Assembly (NCBI RefSeq): GCF_002407185.1
Contig: NZ_CP023563.1
Span: 3,472,001 to 3,536,000, forward strand
From: Brachybacterium vulturis
GTDB taxonomy: Bacteria > Actinomycetota > Actinomycetes > Actinomycetales > Dermabacteraceae
Direction of reading: 5' to 3'
Length of the DNA: 64,000 nt
Part shown: positions 36,279 through 44,542 of the stretch, in pieces
Layout of the letters: the number at the start of each line of letters is the position of its first letter
How positions within the stretch are numbered: the first letter of the stretch is position 1
Translations under genes and position numbers: made by a program
The notes under the pieces: model-generated
Database searches by the model: none
What the model was told of the DNA's origin: nothing
What the model saw: the letters and a program-made list of their open reading frames with translations, nothing else

Positions 36279-36284
36279 AGGGTA
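36279..36284 (-). promoter_or_regulatory. -10 box of leaderless promoter (PH-like protein)
   Basis: On the minus strand TACCCT is followed by GGGCCC and the ATG at 36272. Confidence 0.5.
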
Positions 36285-36308
36285 GTGCGGCGGTCCAGGG
36301 ACGGCGCG

Positions 36309-36314
36309 TAGTGT
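36309..36314 (+). promoter_or_regulatory. -10 box of leaderless promoter (208-residue hypothetical)
   Basis: TAGTGT is followed by 7 nt and the ATG at 36322. It faces the divergent box at 36279-36284. Confidence 0.5.
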
Positions 36315-36321
36315 GCGGAGC

Positions 36322-36948
36322 ATGTCCCCGCACGGCTCGTCCGCTCCCCGCTTCCGCCGTCCCGCCCCGCTGTACGCCTCAGTCGCCGAGGCCATCCCGG
36401 GCGAGCCGGATCCCGCCGCCTCCTCCGATCTCGCGCACGATTCCGCCCGAGCCCTGCTCGACGGGGTCTTCCACAGCTCGGATGCCGAGGTGGTCGAGCG
36501 GGTCGTCGCCCTCGCCGCCGAGGACGGGCTGACGGACCTCGCGGCACTGTGGTCCGGAGCCCCCGCCACCTCCCTGCCGGGTGCGCTGTGGCGGCTGTAC
36601 GTGCTGCACACCTGGTCGCAGACCAGCGGCGACGACATGGTGCGCCGCTATCGAGCGGGGTCGCGCACCGTGCCCGGGCTGCGCTACCTCTCCGGCTTCG
36701 CGGAGCCGCCGGACGTCGACCAGGTCCATCGCTCCATGGACGAGATCCTGCGCGGGGCGTTCACCGGGGATCTCGGCCTGGCGCTGCGGCGCGCCGGTGC
36801 GGTGGCCATGATCGTGGCGCACGGCACCGCGCACCTGGCCGACGAGGACGCCGACGACGACCGCACCCTGCAGGCCGAGCGTCTGCTCAGCACCGGTGAG
36901 GACCTGACCGCTGCCGGCCGCCATGCGGAGGCGGGACAGCTGGACTGA
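36322..36948 (+). CDS. Hypothetical protein, 208 residues
   Basis: I do not recognise the family. It is an alpha-helical, acidic, apparently cytoplasmic protein: RALLDGVFHSSDAEVVERVV, GALWRLYVLHTWSQTSGDDM and a C-terminal TAAGRHAEAGQLD. The repeated helical pattern and VAHGTAHLADEDADD look like a small regulatory or structural protein. The start is set by the leaderless -10 box. It is followed by a terminator-like hairpin and then the IS110 element. Confidence 0.72.
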   Translation: MSPHGSSAPRFRRPAPLYASVAEAIPGEPDPAASSDLAHDSARALLDGVFHSSDAEVVERVVALAAEDGLTDLAALWSGAPATSLPGALWRLYVLHTWSQTSGDDMVRRYRAGSRTVPGLRYLSGFAEPPDVDQVHRSMDEILRGAFTGDLGLALRRAGAVAMIVAHGTAHLADEDADDDRTLQAERLLSTGEDLTAAGRHAEAGQLD

Positions 36949-37245
36949 TATGTAGGTGTTTCTGTCAAGGGGGCGGAGTGAAGCGGGGGCATCCACTGGC
37001 CGGTGGGTGCCCCCGCTTCGGCGTTCGCGGGGTGCTTCTCGGGTGCCGCGTGTCTGGTCGACGCGTGGTCAGTCTGATATGCGCGGGTCGGGTGCCGCAT
37101 GACGCTGTTTTCGGTGGGAGGGGCGGAGCTTGTCTGAGCTCGAGCGTGGCCCTGTTGCCGGGGCTGCTCACAGTCCAAGCGCTGGTCTCCTCCTCACGCT
37201 GCGTCCCGAGAGGCTCTGGATCGCCCGTGAACGCGGTCTATAGGG
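36949..37245. other. Intergenic region between a backbone gene and the IS110 transposase
   Basis: I find no gene in these 297 bases. The stretch includes the terminator at 36979-37018, an AGGGGCGGAG-like 10-mer that occurs twice (near 36964-36977 and 37118-37130), and the presumed right end of the IS element, whose exact limit I cannot place. The lower GC of 37060-37115 suggests foreign or decayed DNA. Confidence 0.35.
36979..37018. terminator. Terminator hairpin after the 208-residue gene
   Basis: GAAGCGGGGGCA pairs with TGCCCCCGCTTC, and after a small internal loop CCAC pairs with GTGG. This is a strong GC-rich stem. Confidence 0.7.
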
Positions 37246-38352
37246 TTATTCCTCCATGGTGGCCAGGGACCAGCACCAGCCGGCCAGTTCGCGGGCGATC
37301 GCGGTATTCGCGATGGCGTGGCGTTTGCGGCGCGCTTCCAGCACCATCCAGCGGTGATGGAGACGTCGGTTCCCGCGGTCGGCGCGTTCGGCGATCACGG
37401 CCGGGACCTTCGCCCAGTCCTGTCGCAGGGTCTTGCCGGGGTAGTAGCCGGGTTTGTGGTGCCAGGCCGACTCGATCAGGAACCGGCGGGCGTGGGAGTT
37501 GCCGGTCTTGGTGATCCCGCCCAGAGACCTCGTCTGTCCAGAGGAGTGCTCGGAGGGGACCAGTCCGAGGTAGGCCGCGATCGTCGAGCCGGTGAACCGG
37601 TCCCAGTCCCCGATCTCCACCGCCAGACCGAACGCGGTCAGAGTGGAGATCCCTCGCAGGCAGGCCAGGCGGTGGGTGATCTCGGTGAATTCGCTGTCCT
37701 CGGCCAGGTTCAAGATCGTTACATCAAGGCGATCGCGGCGGGCGAGAGTGTGGGTGACGGCGTCGTAGGCGTCATCGAACGCGGCCACGGTCCCGGAACC
37801 ATATTCGGCCAAGTGGTCACGGCGGATGGCCCGCAGCCAGGCGTCATGCTCCCGGCCCCAGGTCGTCTTGCCGGGGAAGACGTGACCGCGGCGCAGCACC
37901 AGCTTCCCGAGCCGGTGCCGGGCACTCATCAAGTCGCGGCGGGCATCGTCCCGGGAACGGACCAGATCTCGGGCGGACTCCTCCGCGAGCGTGGGGACCC
38001 GCACCGCGACGATGTCATCGTTGCGCGCCAGACGGGCCAGCAGCATCGCATCGCGCCGATCGGTCTTGACTCGCTCACCCGTTGGTCGCAACAGCTTCGA
38101 CGGGGCCGCGACCTGGACGGAATGTCCAGCATCGAGCAGGAACCGGGCAAGCGTGAAGCCGGTGGGGCCGGCCTCGTAGGTGATCCGCAAGGGACCGTGG
38201 CCACGGGCGAGGTCCTCGACGAACTCGCTGATAGCGACCAGATCATTCGGCAGGGACTTCTCGATCACCTCGCCGGTGGAGCAGTCGATCGCAGCGGCAT
38301 TGACGCTACGGGCATGGACATCCAATCCCAGGCTTGTAGTCTCGGTGAACAC
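37246..38352 (-). CDS. IS110-family transposase (DEDD recombinase)
   Basis: A 368-residue, apparently intact recombinase. The N-terminal RuvC-like domain carries D11 (SLGLDVHA), E60 (ITYEAG), D98 and D101 (VKTDRRDAM), the DEDD tetrad. The C-terminal Tnp domain has YLGLVPSEHSSGQTRSLGGI with the conserved Ser region at 270-272, followed by KTGNSHARRFLIESAW. These enzymes perform recombination guided by an element-encoded bridge RNA. It starts at a GTG with AGGAGG upstream; both lie in a predicted hairpin that could hide them. Nothing indicates a frameshift. Confidence 0.95.
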   Translation of the reverse strand: MFTETTSLGLDVHARSVNAAAIDCSTGEVIEKSLPNDLVAISEFVEDLARGHGPLRITYEAGPTGFTLARFLLDAGHSVQVAAPSKLLRPTGERVKTDRRDAMLLARLARNDDIVAVRVPTLAEESARDLVRSRDDARRDLMSARHRLGKLVLRRGHVFPGKTTWGREHDAWLRAIRRDHLAEYGSGTVAAFDDAYDAVTHTLARRDRLDVTILNLAEDSEFTEITHRLACLRGISTLTAFGLAVEIGDWDRFTGSTIAAYLGLVPSEHSSGQTRSLGGITKTGNSHARRFLIESAWHHKPGYYPGKTLRQDWAKVPAVIAERADRGNRRLHHRWMVLEARRKRHAIANTAIARELAGWCWSLATMEE

Positions 38353-38470
38353 CAGGGCCTCCTATGAATGTGTGCACCCCGGCCGCCCATCGACCAGGGT
38401 GATCCACGAGTCTTCATAGCGAGGCCCTGGGCCACAAGACCCAGCCGGTAACCCCGCCACCCTCATAGCG
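38352..38470 (-). ncRNA. Candidate bridge RNA / structured leader of the IS110 element
   Basis: On the transposase strand CCAGGGCCTC (38430-38421) pairs with GAGGCCCTGG (38361-38352), then after one bulged G CTATGAA (38419-38413) pairs with TTCATAG (38368-38362): 17 bp. Inside is an 11-nt/6-nt internal loop and an upper stem CACCCTGG/CCGGGGTG closed by an 11-nt loop. A hairpin CTGGG/CCCAG (38444-38427) lies 5' of it and competes for the same bases. Stem, internal loop and upper stem is the architecture of bridge-RNA guide loops in the IS110 group, and the location upstream of the transposase is right. I could not assign guides to target or donor. Confidence 0.4.
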
Positions 38471-38727
38471 TCTGAGGCCCGCAGCGGCCGCGATGAGGCC
38501 CGTGCCATGACGTCGCGGTCCCGGCTTGCGTCCACCGTCCCCACGTGTTCTACGATGGGGGCGCGTCGGGCCGCGGTTGCCCCGGGCTCCAACATTTGCC
38601 GCTTCGAGCGGCCTTCGCGCCGACAGGCGCATCCCGGTCCGGCGCCCCAGCATCGTGAACCAGTCCGCCCTCGCCCCACCGGCACCAGCGGCGTGAGGCG
38701 CCCGGCGGCGCGGGGAGGCGGCCTGAG
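38353..38727. other. IS110 left end and upstream region of the phosphate genes
   Basis: The 375 bases hold no gene. The part next to the transposase is the structured RNA region. A short motif (C)TCATAG recurs at about 50-nt spacing (near 38364 inverted, 38414 and 38463). Beyond about 38530 the sequence appears to be chromosomal again, with a possible -10 box TACGAT at 38551-38556 for the DUF47-PiT operon. Confidence 0.4.
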
Positions 38728-39363
38728 ATGGCGCAGTTCCTCGCCCGGTTCTTCCCCCAGCGCAGCGAGCGTCCCCTGTACGACCTCTTCGCGGAGCTCG
38801 CCGAGCTGCTGGTCCAGTCGGCCGACACCCACTCGAAGCTGCTCGGCCACGGCGTGCGCGAGCGCACCCGCCTCGCACCCCGGCTGCACGAGCAGTCGAC
38901 GGTCGCCGAGGAGCTGTGCCGTCGCATCGCCCAGCGGCTCGCCCACTCCCTGATCACGCCCTACGAGGCGGAGCTGCTCTACGACTTCGCCCTGACCCTC
39001 TCCGACACCCTGGACTCCCTGGAGCACACGGCCGAGCTGCTGGTCATCTCCCAGGTGGGTGCCCTGCCCACGGCGCTGCTGGAGGCCGCCGAGGGCATCG
39101 AGCGGGCGGCGGAGCTCACCGTCGCGGTCACCTGGCAGCTCTCACGGGTGCGGGATCTGGGCGACCACTACGAGCAGGTCCGCAAGCTCAAGCGGCAGGG
39201 CGACCGGCTGGTGCGCCGCGCCCTCGGCGAGCTCTACACGCGCGGCGGCTCGGCACAGGAGCTGCTGCCCCAGCACGATGTCGCCGAATCGATCCGCCAG
39301 ACCATCACCCTGCAGGAGCGCAGCGCACGGATCGCCGATCTGCTGCGGGTCAAGGACTCCTGA
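38728..39363 (+). CDS. DUF47 (PhoU-like) Pit accessory protein
   Basis: A 211-residue all-helical protein of the DUF47/COG1392 family, related to PhoU: LARFFPQRSERPLYDLFAEL, then LEHTAELLVISQVGALPTAL. DUF47 genes are nearly always next to PiT-type phosphate transporters and are thought to gate or regulate them; here the transporter gene starts at the base after this stop codon. GGGAGG lies about 10 nt before the ATG. The IS110 insertion is just upstream, but a candidate promoter remains between. Confidence 0.92.
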   Translation: MAQFLARFFPQRSERPLYDLFAELAELLVQSADTHSKLLGHGVRERTRLAPRLHEQSTVAEELCRRIAQRLAHSLITPYEAELLYDFALTLSDTLDSLEHTAELLVISQVGALPTALLEAAEGIERAAELTVAVTWQLSRVRDLGDHYEQVRKLKRQGDRLVRRALGELYTRGGSAQELLPQHDVAESIRQTITLQERSARIADLLRVKDS

Positions 39364-40380
39364 GTGACCCCGACCCTGCTGCTGCTGGTCGTCCTCACGG
39401 CACTGGCGATGGCCTACATGAACGGCTTCCACGACGCCTCCAACGCCGTCTCCACCACGATCGCCACCCGGACCCTGCGGGAGTCGACGGCGCTGGCCAT
39501 GGCCGCGCTGCTGAATCTGCTCGGGGCACTGCTGGGGATGGCCCTGCTCGTGGTCACGGCGGAGTGGGCGGTGCGCCTGCTGGGGATGACCCCCCTCACC
39601 GAGGCGACCGCCGACAGTCCCGACCGGCTCGGCCTGGCGCTGCTCGCGATCATGCTCACGACCATCGGCTGGGACCTGCTGACCTGGCGGCTGGGGATGC
39701 CGGCCTCCACCTGGCACGCCTTCCTCGGTGCCACCCTCGGCGTCACCCTCGTGATCGGCGCGACCGCGGCCTGGGGGCAGCTCGGGGCCGTCCTCGCCGT
39801 CTCCCTGGTGGGTCCGGTGCTGTCGGCGGGGCTCGCCTTCGCCCTGATGCACGGCCTGCTCCGTCTGGGGCGGCACGAGCGGCTGCAGCGCGGTCATCTC
39901 CGCTTCGCCCAGACCCTCTCCGCCGGGGCGGTCGCCACCGGGCACGGGATCAACGACTCCCGGCTGCCGTTGGCGGTGGTCGTGGTCGCGGCCACGGCGA
40001 CCGGCTCCACGCCGATGGGGATGCTGGGGATCATGGTCGCGATCGCGGTCGCGGTGGGTGCCGGCACGCTGGGGGGAGGCCACCGGATCATCCGCACCCT
40101 GGGGCGTCGTCTCACCGATCTGACGGTCGCCCAGGGGCTCGCGGCGGAGATCTCCGCGGCGACGACCATGTCGCTGAGCCTGTTCGGGGTCAGCTCCCCC
40201 ATCTCCACCTCCCATGCCCTCGCCTCCAGCGTGGTCGGGGCGGGCGCCGCCGAGGGCCTGCGCAACGTGCGCTGGCGGGTGGCGCGGAACATCGTGCTGA
40301 CCTGGCTGGCCACACCGCTGGCCTCGGCCCTCGTCGGCGCCGCCCTGATCGGGGTCGCGCTGGAGTTCACCACCTCCTGA
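39364..40380 (+). CDS. Low-affinity inorganic phosphate transporter, PiT family
   Basis: A 338-residue membrane protein with about ten helices and the duplicated PiT signature: GFHDASNAVSTTIATRTL near the start and GHGINDSRLPLAVVVVA in the second half. In the second copy the usual family residues are slightly altered (GINDSR rather than G.ND..). It imports phosphate, probably as a metal-phosphate complex, with protons. The GTG start directly follows the DUF47 stop (TGAGTG), so the two are translationally coupled. Confidence 0.93.
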   Translation: MTPTLLLLVVLTALAMAYMNGFHDASNAVSTTIATRTLRESTALAMAALLNLLGALLGMALLVVTAEWAVRLLGMTPLTEATADSPDRLGLALLAIMLTTIGWDLLTWRLGMPASTWHAFLGATLGVTLVIGATAAWGQLGAVLAVSLVGPVLSAGLAFALMHGLLRLGRHERLQRGHLRFAQTLSAGAVATGHGINDSRLPLAVVVVAATATGSTPMGMLGIMVAIAVAVGAGTLGGGHRIIRTLGRRLTDLTVAQGLAAEISAATTMSLSLFGVSSPISTSHALASSVVGAGAAEGLRNVRWRVARNIVLTWLATPLASALVGAALIGVALEFTTS

Positions 40381-40438
40381 GCGCGGCGGCGCGCGAGGTC
40401 CCGACGCGGCTGTCCGGGATCCTCGGAGGAACGGCCAC

Positions 40439-40444
40439 TACGCT
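40439..40444 (+). promoter_or_regulatory. -10 box upstream of the YGGPP-repeat membrane protein
   Basis: TACGCT fits TANNNT; AAGGAG and the ATG at 40474 follow about 20-30 nt later. Confidence 0.4.
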
Positions 40445-40473
40445 GAGGGGATCCGAATCGCGAAGGAGTCCTG

Positions 40474-41277
40474 ATGTCCGACGGTGAGTCCCCGACGCCC
40501 GCCCCGCGCAGGCGTCCCAGCTACGGACTGCCGGGGCCGAGCTCCCCCGCTCCCGGCGCCGCACCGTCCTACGGGCACTCGTCCTATGGGGACTCGCCCT
40601 ACGGCGGCCCGCCCTACGGCGGCCCGCCCTACGGCGCTCCGTCGGACCCCGCCCCCGGCGCGCATCACGGATATGACGCACCCGCCGGCGTCGGTGCGAC
40701 GTCGTACGGGCCGCAGACGGGACCGCTGCCCGCCTCCGGTGCCCCCGGCCCCGCCCCTCGCCGCCGGCGCGGGCTGCTGCCGCTGATCATCGGTCTGGTG
40801 CTGCTGCTCGTGGTCGGTCCCGCCGCGACCATCGGCGGCATCGTGTGGTCCGTGGGCTCCCTCACCGGGGACGCCGCGTCCGGGCCGACGGTGATCGACG
40901 GGGCGAGCGGCGAGGTCGACGTCTCCGCGAACGAGATGCTCATCGTGTACGTGCCCCAGGAGGATGCCGCCGGCGCCGAGTGCAGCGCCGAGGGGTCCGA
41001 ACCCGGCGTGGTGAGCGTGGTGCCCAGCACCTCCTCGGTCACCTTCGGGGACGGTTCCCGGTACGAGCAGAAGATCGGGGTCGCCGTCCTCGAGGACACC
41101 ACGGTGACGATCTCCTGCACCGGCACCGACGCTCCCGCCTATCTCGGCCCGTACAGCCTGCTCGGGATGGCGGCGCCGCTGCTGATCGGCCCGATCATCG
41201 GCCTCGTCTCCGGGCTGATCGGACTGGTCCTCACGATCGTCGGGATCGTGCTGCTGGTGCGCTCGCGCCGGTCCTGA
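40474..41277 (+). CDS. Membrane protein with Pro/Tyr/Gly-rich N-terminus
   Basis: A 267-residue protein. The first 95 residues are low-complexity (SYG and YGGPP units). A transmembrane helix follows (LLPLIIGLVLLLVVGP), then an exterior domain of about 110 residues containing two Cys (AECSAEG and ISCTGT), and a second helix at the C-terminus (LVSGLIGLVLTIVGIVLLV) ending in basic residues. This layout is common among uncharacterised actinobacterial membrane proteins. AAGGAG precedes the ATG. No function is assigned. Confidence 0.75.
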   Translation: MSDGESPTPAPRRRPSYGLPGPSSPAPGAAPSYGHSSYGDSPYGGPPYGGPPYGAPSDPAPGAHHGYDAPAGVGATSYGPQTGPLPASGAPGPAPRRRRGLLPLIIGLVLLLVVGPAATIGGIVWSVGSLTGDAASGPTVIDGASGEVDVSANEMLIVYVPQEDAAGAECSAEGSEPGVVSVVPSTSSVTFGDGSRYEQKIGVAVLEDTTVTISCTGTDAPAYLGPYSLLGMAAPLLIGPIIGLVSGLIGLVLTIVGIVLLVRSRRS

Positions 41278-41341
41278 GGCGCGCCTGCACCCGTCGTCTC
41301 AGCAGGCAGGCGCAGCTCCGCCTCGAGGTCCCACCCTGACC

Positions 41342-41347
41342 TAGAGT
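41342..41347 (+). promoter_or_regulatory. -10 box of the pgm promoter
   Basis: TAGAGT fits TANNNT and lies about 40 nt upstream of the pgm start, compatible with a short leader carrying GGAG. Confidence 0.45.
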
Positions 41348-41383
41348 GTGGGGCAGAACCACGACCCTCGAGGATGGAGCGGC

Positions 41384-43024
41384 ATGATGCACCCCCGTGC
41401 AGGCCAGAAGGCGCTGGAGGAGGATCTCGTCGACGTCGACGCGCTCCTCGACGCGTACCACGACAACCATCCGGATCCCGCAGACCCCGACCAGGCCGTC
41501 GCCTTCGGCACCTCGGGGCATCGCGGCTCCTCCCTCGATGTGGCCTTCAACGAGGACCACATCGCCGCGACCACGCAGGCGATCGTCGAGTACCGCGCGG
41601 CGCAGGGGATCAGAGGGCCGCTGTTCATCGGCCGTGACACCCACGCGCTCTCCCGCCCCGCCTTCGACACGGCGCTCGAGGTGCTGGCCGCCAACGACGT
41701 CGCCGCCCAGGTGGATTCGCTGGACGGCTTCACCCCCACCCCGGCGATCTCCCACGCGATCCTGACCCACAACCGGGGCCGGTCGGCGAACAGCCCCGGG
41801 CGGGCCGACGGCATCGTGGTCACCCCGAGCCACAACCCTCCCCGTGACGGCGGCTTCAAGTACAACCCGCCCCACGGCGGCCCGGCGGACACCGATGCGA
41901 CCTCCTGGATCGCGGACCGTGCGAACGAGCTGCTCGCCGCCGGTCTGCGCGGCGTGCGCCGCCACGGCCGGCAGAAGGCGCTGCAGGACGCCGAGCGCTA
42001 CGACTACCTCCACACCTATGTGCAGGACCTCTCCAGCGTCATCGACATCGAGGCGATCCGCCGGGCCGGGGTGCGCATCGGCGCGGATCCGCTGGGCGGC
42101 GCGGCGGTCGACTACTGGGCGGAGATCGGGGAGATGCACGACCTCGATCTCACCGTGGTCAACCCCGAGGTGGACCCCCAATGGTCCTTCATGACCCTGG
42201 ATCGCGACGGCAAGATCCGCATGGACTGCTCGAGCCCGTGGGCGATGGCCTCGCTGCTCGAGAAGCGCGACGAGTACGACATCGCCACCGGCAACGACGC
42301 GGACGCGGACCGCCACGGCATCGTCACCCCCGACGCGGGACTGATGAACCCCAACCATTACCTCGCCACCGCGATCCGCTACCTGTTCGCTCACCGTCCC
42401 CACTGGCCCTCGACGGCCAAGGTGGGCAAGACGCTCGTCTCCTCCAGCCTGATCGACCGGGTCGTCAGCTCGCTCGGCCGGGAGCTGTACGAGGTGCCGG
42501 TGGGCTTCAAGTGGTTCGTGCCCGGGCTGATCGACTCCTCCGTCGGCTTCGGCGGCGAGGAGAGCGCCGGCGCCTCCTTCCTGCGCCACGACGGCTCGGT
42601 GTGGACCACGGACAAGGACGGCATCATCCTCGCGCTGCTGGCCTCGGAGATCCTCGCGGTCACCGGCCGCTCCCCCAGCACGCTGCACGCCGAGCTGGTC
42701 GAGGAGTTCGGCACCAGCGCCTATGCCCGCATGGACGCCCCCGCCAGCCGTGAGCAGAAGGCGAAGCTGAAGGCGCTCAGCGCCGATCAGGTCAGCGCGA
42801 CGCAGCTGGCCGGGGAACCGATCACCTCGGCGATCACCGAGGCGCCTGCCGGGGGCGTGATCGGTGGTCTGAAGGTGTCCACGGAGTCGGCCTGGTTCGC
42901 CGCCCGCCCCTCCGGCACCGAGGACATCTACAAGATCTACGCCGAGTCCTTCCAGGGCGAGGAGCATCTGGGACAGGTGCAGGACGCCGCGAAAGCCCTC
43001 GTGGACGAGGTCCTCGCCGACTGA
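41384..43024 (+). CDS. pgm: Phosphoglucomutase, alpha-D-glucose phosphate-specific
   Basis: A 546-residue enzyme that follows E. coli Pgm throughout: [11 protein letters not shown], the phosphoserine loop [24 protein letters not shown] for Mg2+ binding, [12 protein letters not shown] and [11 protein letters not shown] for sugar specificity, and [15 protein letters not shown] for phosphate binding. It interconverts glucose-1- and glucose-6-phosphate, linking glycolysis to glycogen and cell-wall sugar nucleotides. Two adjacent ATGs (41384 and 41387) are possible starts; the second has the better 7-nt spacing to GGAG. It ends at a strong hairpin. Confidence 0.97.
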   Translation: MMHPRAGQKALEEDLVDVDALLDAYHDNHPDPADPDQAVAFGTSGHRGSSLDVAFNEDHIAATTQAIVEYRAAQGIRGPLFIGRDTHALSRPAFDTALEVLAANDVAAQVDSLDGFTPTPAISHAILTHNRGRSANSPGRADGIVVTPSHNPPRDGGFKYNPPHGGPADTDATSWIADRANELLAAGLRGVRRHGRQKALQDAERYDYLHTYVQDLSSVIDIEAIRRAGVRIGADPLGGAAVDYWAEIGEMHDLDLTVVNPEVDPQWSFMTLDRDGKIRMDCSSPWAMASLLEKRDEYDIATGNDADADRHGIVTPDAGLMNPNHYLATAIRYLFAHRPHWPSTAKVGKTLVSSSLIDRVVSSLGRELYEVPVGFKWFVPGLIDSSVGFGGEESAGASFLRHDGSVWTTDKDGIILALLASEILAVTGRSPSTLHAELVEEFGTSAYARMDAPASREQKAKLKALSADQVSATQLAGEPITSAITEAPAGGVIGGLKVSTESAWFAARPSGTEDIYKIYAESFQGEEHLGQVQDAAKALVDEVLAD

Positions 43025-43326
43025 CCCCACGACCACCCGGACGCCGGATCCTGTGAAACGGGATCCGGCGTCCGCATGCCCGGCGGCAGGTCGCGAAGAA
43101 CTGCATATGCACAGGTCGCTCGTAAAGCTTCGGTCAAATCAGGGTCAACATAACGTCCGTCACGTCAGCGTGGCGCCCTGCACAGCGCCCTTGCGCGGTC
43201 GATTACCCGGGTGAAACATGGGGTCGAAAGTAAAGTTTCCGTAGGGTATTGTGCTTCGTCGGACCCACGGGAGACACCGCCGACCGCAGCCGTCGAGCTC
43301 GCGACCAGGAGAGGGGGATCACGCCT
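43025..43326. other. Intergenic region upstream of the EPT-repeat surface protein
   Basis: The 302 bases hold the pgm terminator, then an AT-richer stretch (about 43120-43260) with direct GGTCAA repeats near 43133 and 43143 and a TATTGT/TAGGGT-like -10 region near 43240-43250. I see no gene. The AT-rich part is probably the promoter region of the surface-protein gene. Confidence 0.4.
43039..43073. terminator. Terminator hairpin after pgm
   Basis: A perfect 13-bp stem, GGACGCCGGATCC (43039-43051) with GGATCCGGCGTCC (43061-43073), closes on a 9-nt loop. Confidence 0.85.
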
Positions 43327-44505
43327 ATGCGTCTGCGCGCGCGCCTGTGCACGTATTCAGCAGCCATCGTCGTGACGGTTCCCTTCCTGGCGGCCCCCGC
43401 CATTGCCGAGATCCCCGGCAGCGATGCCGTGCCGTCCTCGCAGTCCACCTCGGACGATGCCCACGGCGGCGACGAGGCGGCGGGCAGGACGCCGTCCGCC
43501 GACTCCGGGAGCGATGCCGATCCCGTGCCCCGCTTGCTGCAGACGGCCCCCGCGCAGAACTGCGACGACGAGGGCGAGAACGGGGACAAGGACGAGGTCG
43601 AGAGCAGCGCACCGACGGAGAACTCGGAGCAGCCGACCGACGATCCCGCGGCCGAGCCGACCGAGCCGACCGAGCCGACCGAGCCGACCGAGCCGACCGA
43701 GCCGACCGAGCCGACCGAGCCGACCGTACAGCCCAGCACCGACCCCACGACCGAGCCCGCCGAGGTGCCGCCACAGCCTGCTCTCAGGCCAGAAGTCAGC
43801 GTCTCCCCCACGACCGACGCCGAGCAAGATCCGTCTCCGTCGGCCTCACCTGACGAGACGGACGAGGAGCCCCCGACCGAGGAGGATCAGACCGAGGAGC
43901 CCGTTCCCGAGGAGACCCCGGACGAGACCGGGACCTCGGATCCCGCCCCGCCGCCTCCGAGCCCGGAGGCTCCCACCACCGAGGATCCCGAGCCCCCCAC
44001 CGAGGCTCCCGAGCCCTCCGCTGAGCCGGAGTCCACGACCGCCGTGCCCGAGCCCACTGAGCCGGAGCCCACGACCGCCGTGCCCGAGCCCACTGAGCCC
44101 GAGCCCGCTGAGCCCGAGCCGACCGACCCTCAGCCGGCGGAGACCGAGCAGGCGGAACCGGTGGTGCCGCCGGAGACGACTCCCCCGACCCCGGAGGAGC
44201 TCCCTGCGGATCCCCCCTCCGCTCCGGAGGAGACCATCGCGGTGACCTCCACCAGCGCTGACGAGAGCAGCGAGGCCGGGGCCGCCGTGGAGGAGGAGCA
44301 GGACCCGCCCACGAGCCCTCCTCAGACCACGGCGACGACAGCGGAGAGCGGACCGGTGGTGCGCCTGTTCGACGCGATCTCCGAGAACGCCGACTCGACC
44401 GCCGGTCAGATGCGCCAGGTCATCCTGATCGTGCTGGGGATCGGCTTCCTCACCGCGGCCGGCTTCGTCGGCGCCACCGTGCTCAGCCGGCGCGGACCCC
44501 GCTGA
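43327..44505 (+). CDS. Secreted Pro/Thr/Glu-repeat surface protein
   Basis: A 392-residue protein with a signal peptide (cleavage probably after AAPAIA, residue about 27), a long acidic, disordered region of Pro, Thr, Glu and Ser, and one C-terminal transmembrane helix (VILIVLGIGFLTAAGFVGA) followed by RRGPR. There is no LPXTG sorting motif, so it is membrane-anchored rather than sortase-linked. Eight perfect EPT units lie near residues 110-133, and irregular PEPTEPEP repeats follow. The role is probably a wall-spanning stalk or surface protein; no adhesive domain is visible. GGAGAGGGGG precedes the ATG. Confidence 0.82.
   Translation: MRLRARLCTYSAAIVVTVPFLAAPAIAEIPGSDAVPSSQSTSDDAHGGDEAAGRTPSADSGSDADPVPRLLQTAPAQNCDDEGENGDKDEVESSAPTENSEQPTDDPAAEPTEPTEPTEPTEPTEPTEPTEPTVQPSTDPTTEPAEVPPQPALRPEVSVSPTTDAEQDPSPSASPDETDEEPPTEEDQTEEPVPEETPDETGTSDPAPPPPSPEAPTTEDPEPPTEAPEPSAEPESTTAVPEPTEPEPTTAVPEPTEPEPAEPEPTDPQPAETEQAEPVVPPETTPPTPEELPADPPSAPEETIAVTSTSADESSEAGAAVEEEQDPPTSPPQTTATTAESGPVVRLFDAISENADSTAGQMRQVILIVLGIGFLTAAGFVGATVLSRRGPR
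43654..43725 (+). repeat. Tandem repeat, 8 x 9 bp (GAGCCGACC)
   Basis: Eight identical in-frame copies of GAGCCGACC encode (Glu-Pro-Thr)8. Copy-number change would lengthen or shorten the protein by three residues per unit without a frameshift. Confidence 0.95.
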
Positions 44506-44542
44506 GCGGACCGGCTCGGCACGGGGCGCACGGCGCCGCAGA

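Larger units (their letters stand above)
37246..38470 (-). mobile_element. IS110-family insertion sequence (core; exact ends unresolved)
   Basis: The element consists of the DEDD transposase gene plus at least about 120 nt of structured non-coding sequence upstream of it. IS110 elements lack long terminal inverted repeats and make little or no target duplication, so I cannot fix the ends by eye; the left end probably extends to 38480-38530 and the right end to somewhere in 37100-37245. It separates a hypothetical gene from the phosphate-transport pair and is the only clear mobile element in the window. Confidence 0.75.

Noticed and set aside
36684-37178. A 164-codon minus-strand frame over the 208-residue gene and the gap beside the IS
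   Set aside because: Low-complexity composition, no family resemblance, overlaps a gene with a good leaderless start.
43654-43725. CRISPR-like array
   Set aside because: The repeats are contiguous 9-mers in a reading frame with no spacers; they code for EPT.
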